Assembly: GCA_036245525.1 (NCBI GenBank)
Contig: BTPG01000003.1
Span: 157,554,439 to 157,618,438, forward strand
DNA from: Semisulcospira habei
Taxonomy: Eukaryota; Mollusca; Gastropoda; Semisulcospiridae
Direction of reading: 5' to 3'
Length of the DNA stretch: 64,000 nt
Shown here: in pieces, positions 58,188-64,000 of the stretch
Layout of the letters: each line of letters begins with the position of its first letter
Position numbering within the stretch: position 1 is the first letter of the stretch
Notes under the pieces: model-generated
Told to the model about the DNA's origin: nothing
Databases searched by the model: none
The model's input: the letters and a program-made list of their open reading frames with translations, nothing else
Translations under genes and position numbers: made by a program

Positions 58188-58227
58188 CTGCACAAGGTTA
58201 TATGGAGGCAGTTTAACTATTTGCGCG

Positions 58228-58295
58228 TGTATAACCAAGCAGCCAGCAAACAATGCATAAATATTTACACACTGTTTGCTGGTTGCTTGGTTGCA
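58228..58295. repeat. Small hairpin in intron upstream of exon 1
   Basis: AACCAAGCAGCCAGCAAACA is followed after an AT-rich loop by the inverse TGTTTGCTGGTTGCTTGGTT. The rest of 58188-58642 shows nothing recognisable. Confidence 0.65.
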
Positions 58296-58911
58296 CAATG
58301 CTTAACATCCCACCAGTAACAAAACTTTCTCAGGAAATGCCTGCACTGCACCTTAAAAACAAAACAGAATACTGAATGTATGTTGCCAACTAGTCTAAAA
58401 TGCAAAAGAGGTCTAAGACATGTAAAGTGCGCTGCATCTTCATGCCAGATTATTGAACTTAGTTTACAAAAAAGCAAAGTTTAAAAAAAGTTACCACTAT
58501 AAAAATATGTACAAGAAAATGCGTTCAAAACAAACACATAACTTATCATCTCTTAGGTGCAGCAAACCATTTAGCAATCCATTTAGCAACACTGATCTAC
58601 TATTAAGGACTACAGGCGACCCCCACAGTAGGGAATATCTAAAAATTAATTTTTCTCTAAAATGTATTTTTTCGAAAAATACTTACCGATGTCATTACAA
58701 CAATGGAACAACCTATAGCTAGCGTAATTTTAGCCCAAAAACTTACGATGTGTACCTTTAGGGCCAGGGGAGGCCACCAGGGGTGCCGTGACCTGGTACC
58801 CGGGTAGCCTCCCTTCCCACCCGTTACGGGTAACAGCCCGAGCAGCCAAGCCACACCAGTTCTTTCGTTTAGCTGGCGAGCGGCAAGCGGGGCAGGTGGG
58901 AGGGCCATCCG

Positions 58912-59008
58912 AGTAATGACATCGGTAAGTATTTTTTGAAAAAATACATTTTAGAGAAAAATTAATTTGTTTCCTCAAAAACATTACCGATGTCATTACT
59001 ACAATGGA
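58912..59008. repeat. Internal complementary region of DIRS-6
   Basis: GAGTAATGACATCGGTAAG, then the inverse of the left terminus, then TTGTTTCCTC...CCGATGTCATTAC. Structure as in DIRS-5. Confidence 0.88.
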
Positions 59009-59101
59009 GAATCGCGAAGAGGAGGAGGGTGCCGCATAACCCAGTGCCTGACTGAGCCAGCCAGCCCCGTCCTCCCCGGCGCCATCTCCCGATAATTTTA
59101 G

Positions 59102-60128
59102 CTAAAGGGTTACCAATGGCACCAAAGGTGCCGGGAGGGAGTGTTGCGCCGCCGCGATGTCCCCCACCAGGGCCAGGTTGTCTCGCTGGCCCACCAGGTT
59201 ACGGAGGTAGAACCGGGTGAAGGTCGACTTGGTCCACCAGCCTACGGCAACCAGAGTGTCTCGGACAGCGTAGTAGCGGTCAAACGTAACGCTAGCAGCC
59301 ATGGCTCTGACCTCGTGGGCCCGGAAGAGTAGCCGCTTGGCAGCGTCGGGGCAGAGGTCCTGGTTGGTGGAGCGCATCACCCATCTAGCCAGGAAGATCG
59401 TCTGGGCTGAGATGTCTTATCTACCTGGGGACAGAGAAAACAAAAAGAGGCGGGTGCGTCCCTGGCGTAGCGGCTTGGTACGGTGTAGGTACACGCGTAA
59501 GGCTCTCACCGAGTCCTGTTGTCCGACTTCCTCGTAGGAGTCGATCGGCGTAAGCGATCGCACAGTGATCACCTGTGGGGCCGACAGCGGGGACTGGTTC
59601 AGGGCCAAGAAGGCCGGGTCCGTTAGTAGCTGCACGGGGTCATCCGACCTGCACTACAGGCAGGCGGGGGCGCGGAAGGCGCGGGCAGCTCACTCATTCT
59701 GGAGGCTGTGGCTACGGCGAGCAGAAGCAAGTCTTCGTGTAGCGTCGGCCACGCTTGCTAGGAGAAGCGGCTCGAAACGCTAGCGTTCATCCAGAAGAGT
59801 ATCCAGGGTAAATCACAGCGCGGGATCAGGGAGCGGAGGGCAGGTCGCTGTGTGCCGAAGAGGGCCATAAGGTCAGCGAGGACGGTACACTGTTGGGTTC
59901 CGCTCGGCCCGGGTGCCGGTAAGCGTCGGCAATCATAGGGAGGTAGCCCCTGAGGTGATCGGTGCCAAGTGCTGTTCGGCGAAAGCCAGGAAGAACTCAG
60001 CCAGCGGTGGGGAAGTCAGATCGGTAGTGGCGAGGCGACGGAGGTCGCACCAAGCTCCCAGTACTCTCCACCTTCCCTCGTAGACACGCAGGGTCGAGGG
60101 TCCATGGCCTGAAGCAATAGCTGTCACT
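59102..60128 (-). pseudogene. Tyrosine recombinase of DIRS-6 (frameshifted)
   Basis: Blocks in order: IASGHGPSTLRVYEGRWRVL (about 60125), PPLAEFFLAFAEQHLAPIT, LLTDPAFLALNQSPLSAPQV (59635 on), RTKPLRQGRTRLFLF, then [19 protein letters not shown] and FTRFYLRNLVGQRDN. The HxxR and Tyr residues are kept, but frames change near 59400 and 59920 and the RVSEL Arg block is not readable. Confidence 0.85.
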
Positions 60129-60131
60129 GCC

Positions 60132-61540
60132 TCACTCGCGAACTCCAGCGGCGAGGGCTTCCCATCTCCAAGCGTGTAGCAGGAGTCTCCCAGAGCACGG
60201 AAGTAGAGCGCCTGGCGCGGTAGCTAGAGCATCGTGTGAGGAGCGGGAAGCCGGAGTGAGGGGCCCGTGGCCAGGTTCAGGAGGTCGGTGGCGCAGGATC
60301 TGGACCAGCAGAACGGCGCCCCCAGCAACAGGATTGCGTAAAATCCCAGCGCTAGAGAAGCACCTTGGGGACAAGGACTGAGGGAGTAAGCGGGAGTGCA
60401 GGGGCCGTCCCAGGGAAGGGGGAGCGCAACGGCCGCCCAGGCTAGGGGTTCCGGGACGGGTGAGACGAGGAGGGGGGAGCTGAAGGTACCACCCTGTTGC
60501 GAAGAACGAAGGGGGGGGGGGGGGGATCTCCCACATGGCGCAGAACATCCGGGCGACGTCCGGGCGAAGCGCCTCTTCCTCTTCTTCTTCTCACTTGGCG
60601 CGGAGACGCTGACCGTGCCAGGAGGGGGAGCCCGCAAGAACAAGCAGGTGGCCGTGAAGTATCTCACTCGGGGAGAGACGAGGCGATCCTTGCACCAACG
60701 GAGGCGCTGGTAAGAAGAAGGCATAGGAAGGGGAGCAGGTCCCGTCCTGCTTCTGAACGTAGGACACACCAGCGGATTCGTCGGAACGACGATCAGGTCC
60801 TGATGTCCGAGAGCCGGTTTCCAAGGGAGGGGAGCTGCCATATCGCCTGTAACTCCAACCAGTTGAAGGCATGACCGCAAGGACCGGTGGACAGCTGCCG
60901 GAAGCCGTGGCACGTCGGCAGCAGGTGTGCACCCAAGCCGGAACGGCTGGCGTCGACGCAAGGGACAACTGGGGGGGGGGGGGGGGGGGGGGCGAAGGAG
61001 AGGAACTCCAGGCGCAAGCCAGGCAGGGACCGCCTAGCGGCAGGGGAGTGGAACGAGCAAGGGAGGAGCCGGAAAGGGAGCCTCGATGCCTCCGGTCGAG
61101 GGCGCCAGCGAAGGAGATCCACCGCGGTGCTCACTAGGCCAGAGAACTGCAACCAGGGTCAGGCGGAGACTGTCTCCTGCTGTGCACGAAGACGAGCCAG
61201 GTTCGCCAACTTCCAGATCCTCAGTTCCGGGAGTCACACCTGACGAGATCCGTCAGGAACCCCAACCACGGCGTGCGAAGCGGAGGGACAGAGCGAGATC
61301 CGAGTTGCCTAAGACTACGAAGCCGCGGGTGTCGAGGAGGCCAGAAGGCGTCTCGTCGCTGGTCCCGGGAGGGTGCCGACCGGAGGTGCCGGAGCAGATC
61401 GTTGACGTAGTTCGAGGAGGGCTCGATGAAGTCCGCTCGGCCGCGGCGAAGACGCCGACCATGGGACGGGCGAAGACCCAGCGGAGGCGGCGGGCGACGG
61501 CGGAACGGTAAGGTTGAGGTCGGACGCCGCCTGAGGCCGT
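60132..61540 (-). pseudogene. RT/RNase H remnant of DIRS-6
   Basis: Fragments such as PLLVSPVPEPLAWAAVALPLPWDG, PFCWSRSCATDLLNLATGPSLRLP and NWLELQAIWQLPSL align with the RNase H and methyltransferase-like blocks of DIRS-5. CVDASRSGLGAHLLPTC is the RNase H start. The YLDD motif is not recovered (VNDL near 61400 may be its remnant). Confidence 0.75.
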
Positions 61541-61568
61541 GCAAGGCCAGGCGGGGGCAGGGGCGGGG

Positions 61569-63802
61569 TCAGGGGGTGCGGCGGGTGGCGGAGACGCGCA
61601 GGGGAGGGCAGCAACGCCGGAAGGGCGGGTGTTGGGCGGGTCCAGCGATCTGCAGGGCGCGACCCAGGACCTCGCGGGTGGCTGGAAGCGGGAGGAGGTG
61701 AGGCGGGCCAACTAAGAATCTCAATGCATCCTTCACCGACTGCCAGGACCGAAGAGGAGGGGATGCCGAGCGGAGCCTGTCGCAGCTGTCTCCGCAGGTC
61801 CAGCGGGAGGTAGGGGCGGACGACGAGCACAGCAGGGCGTGGCATCGGAGCATCGAAGGCCTAAGCATTGACACGCCGCTCGGAAGGCAGGTCTTCTTCC
61901 CCACAGCCAGAGCGAGGAGGGGCCCTAACAGCGGCGAGAAGGAGAAGAGCCAGCTCCAGGTAGACGAGCGCTTGCTTGGCCAAGTCGAGGGGTCCAGGAC
62001 AGGCGAGAGCGCCGTGGAGGGGAACGCCATCCGAATCTGACAGGGAGGAAGCAACGGCGCGAGGCGCGAAGTCCACCAGCTGCTGCTGAGCGGCAGGATC
62101 CACTGCGGAGAGGGCAGAAGAAAGGCCTGTGCATGTCCGGCATCCAGCTGCGCTGAAAGGCGATGTCCAACCCACCGGCCGGCGAAAGACGGCGACGAAG
62201 AACCCGCGTCGGAGCCTGAATCCTGCTGCAGGGGCGGAGACGGTGACACGAACCCTTGAACCTCGGGGCGTGGCAGGGACGAAACCTCTAGGGGAGAGAG
62301 CAACGTCCAAGCGGGCAATGGGGAAGGTGTCCGGGCTCGAGGAAGACGTGAGACAGTAGAGGCGCGGCGCGGCGCGTCGAGCGAGGAAAGGGTCTCCGTC
62401 CTGGGCGTCCTAGACGCAGGGTCAAGGGCGTAGAAGAGAGCGCGCGGAGGTTGAACGGAAGGAGGGAGCCGAGTCGGAATCCGCCGAAGGCTGCTATCCA
62501 CATCGACGGGCGAAGCAGGAGGCCGACGCACCAGGAGCTGGAGAGGCGGAAGCCGGCGTCAGACCGGGTGGCTAGACCGACAAGTGGAGCGTCCGTACGA
62601 AGGAGGGCGGAGCACGTGTCCGACGGCGCGAAGGGGAGGGGAGTGGGGAGGACGGGGAAAAGGGTGCCGGGGAAGGAGAGGGGGAAAGACGAGGCCGGAG
62701 GGCAAGCAGCACGGACGACCCAGGAGGACATCGACCGGAGGGGGCGGCGACTTCGCGAAGCTGAAGTGGCAAGCGAAGGGGAGGCGAGAACCGAAGACGC
62801 CGGGCTGCGGGTCCGGTGTAGGACGCCGAAGTCCGAGGGGGCATACGCAGGCGAGGGGCGAGGAGCTGAGTCCAGGCGGTCGCGAACCCATAGTTGCATG
62901 TCGAGGGTCGTACGCAGAAGCCGAGGCTTCTCATGTCTCTTATCTATCTTCTTCCGGTGTCGGAGAGAAGAGGCGTTCAGTTCTGACGGAGGACTTGTGA
63001 GGCTTGGGTTCCGCAAGGCGGGGCGAGCTAGCTCGCTGCAGACCTGGCTCGAGCGAGCTGGTGCGCAAGGGGGGGATCAAGGCGTCCCCCAATGTAGAGT
63101 GTAGGGGTTTGTTTTCCGCAGAGCGGGGCGAGCAGACTCGCTGCGGACCTGGCTCGAGCGAGCTGGTGCGCAAGGGGGGATCAAGGCGTCCCCCAATGTA
63201 GAGTGTTGGGGTTTGTTTTCCGCAGAGCGGGGCGAGCGGACTCGCTGCGGGCCTGACTCGAGAGAGTGGGTGCGCAAGGGGGGAGCCTTGTATGCCGCCC
63301 CCCACCGGCAGCGAAGTGTGTTCCTGCTGAATCCGGGGCCGAAGCATGCTTGCGGAGACGGGTGGACTGTCATGCCGTAGGCTCCGCAGCTGGGTGTCCC
63401 AAGGTCCTCTACCCACAGCGCAGACATCACGGGAGGGTCCCGAAGCGTAGCCAGCGCTGGGGAGGTACATCGCATGCTTGTAACTCGGCCACTGCAAGTC
63501 GCCACATGGTGTGCAGATGCGGGCTTGAGCACTGCAACATAGAGTGAAACAACGAAGCGACTGGTCCTAGTAGAAGGCCACTTTCCCTGAAACTAGATAG
63601 TTAGTTATCTGGGTTTAACGCCGAGCAGGCGACTAAGGCCATCTCACAGCGGTCCCTGAAAAACCGCTCACACTTCACCCTTCCCCACTATCCTGTTCTG
63701 AGCAATATCGCTTTCCTAAAAACAAGCAACGATATAGCAAGGATGCCGGCGCACGCCGCCAGAGGCGCGGCGCTGGCAAACATCGAGACCTTACCTGGAC
63801 AT
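61569..63802 (-). pseudogene. gag of DIRS-6 with predicted split start
   Basis: Mini-exon ATG TCC AG at 63802-63795 with donor GTAAGG; acceptor ATGTTGCAG; exon 2 starts at 63531 and reads SAQARICTPCGDLQWPSYKHA. Several cluster Cys are lost. Later blocks SWQSVKDALRFLVGPP and REVLGRALQIAGPA match the gag end of DIRS-5. Confidence 0.75.
63005..63290 (-). repeat. Three tandem copies of a unit of about 105 bp in gag of DIRS-6
   Basis: GCGGGGCGAG...GACTCGAGCGAGCTGGTGCGCAAGGG begins near 63020, 63126 and 63230. Located after the Cys/His cluster, as in the other DIRS copies. Confidence 0.88.
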
Positions 63803-64000
63803 CTCGCAAGGGACAGGGGAAGGTAGCACCTGTAGTTGAAGAAGAAGAAGAAGAAGCGCCCACGCGGCAGAGGCCCAGAAGCATCTAGGAAGAGGAAGGC
63901 TGGGTCCACGACGAAGGTCCCTGCTGTCCAACCGGCGAAGCCGACGTAATCTCTCAAGCCGGAACCGGTGCAGGACAGCGCTCGCACGAGGGACGAAGAC

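Larger units (their letters stand above)
58643..64000 (-). mobile_element. DIRS-6: DIRS-type retrotransposon, cut by the window end
   Basis: Left end AAATTAATTTTTC at 58643. Internal complementary region at 58912-59008. Decayed recombinase, RT/RNase H, gag, and the gag mini-exon at 63802. The right terminus is not in the window. G-tracts at 60515-60529 and 60971-60992 break the frames. It lies in the intron upstream of the first reelin exon seen. Confidence 0.9.

Overview
This is eukaryotic nuclear DNA from an invertebrate, probably a mollusc. The evidence is a spliced, intron-rich gene for a metazoan extracellular protein, AT-rich introns full of retroelements, a tRNA-derived SINE, and endonuclease/RT retrotransposon fragments of types common in molluscs. 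No bacterial gene organisation is present. The species call is an inference; I cannot name the organism.

The only host gene I can support is a reelin orthologue on the minus strand. Twenty consecutive exons were located from splice sites and reading phase, running from 58187 down to 3701. Codon phases join across all 20 exons and give about 1,247 codons with no stop. The window holds four reelin-type EGF modules and the BNR/Asp-box sub-repeats around them, ending inside the last B sub-repeat. If the protein has the eight repeats of vertebrate reelin, this is repeat 5 (EGF) to repeat 8B. The 5' half lies beyond 64000 and the last exons lie before position 1.

The introns are dominated by mobile DNA. 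Six DIRS-type tyrosine-recombinase retrotransposons are present: DIRS-1 (about 389-3492, +, 3' end only), DIRS-2 (20352-25540, -), DIRS-3 (31131-37234, +), DIRS-4 (39065-45910, -), DIRS-5 (49216-55539, -, nearly intact) and DIRS-6 (58643 to beyond the window, -). DIRS-5 shows the complete DIRS architecture: unequal termini with inverted repeats, an internal complementary region equal to the joined termini, a gag with a zinc-type Cys/His cluster, RT/RNase H/methyltransferase-like region, and an overlapping tyrosine recombinase. Two copies sit in older repeats, so the empty sites can be read. Five copies conserve what looks like a tiny start exon followed by a short 5' intron.

Other elements are five or more non-LTR retrotransposon fragments (one nested in another), a tRNA-derived SINE whose 3' tail resembles that of a LINE in the same window, and more than 25 short hairpin-forming non-autonomous elements. 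Many of the latter have TTAA-CCC...GGG-TTAA ends of piggyBac type, and several neighbours share one TTAA. There are also a 299-bp near-perfect palindrome inside a 13-bp target-site duplication, a fold-back tandem array beside an exon, and a tandem array of decayed copies of one reelin exon start. Stretches not listed are intron sequence in which I see nothing further.
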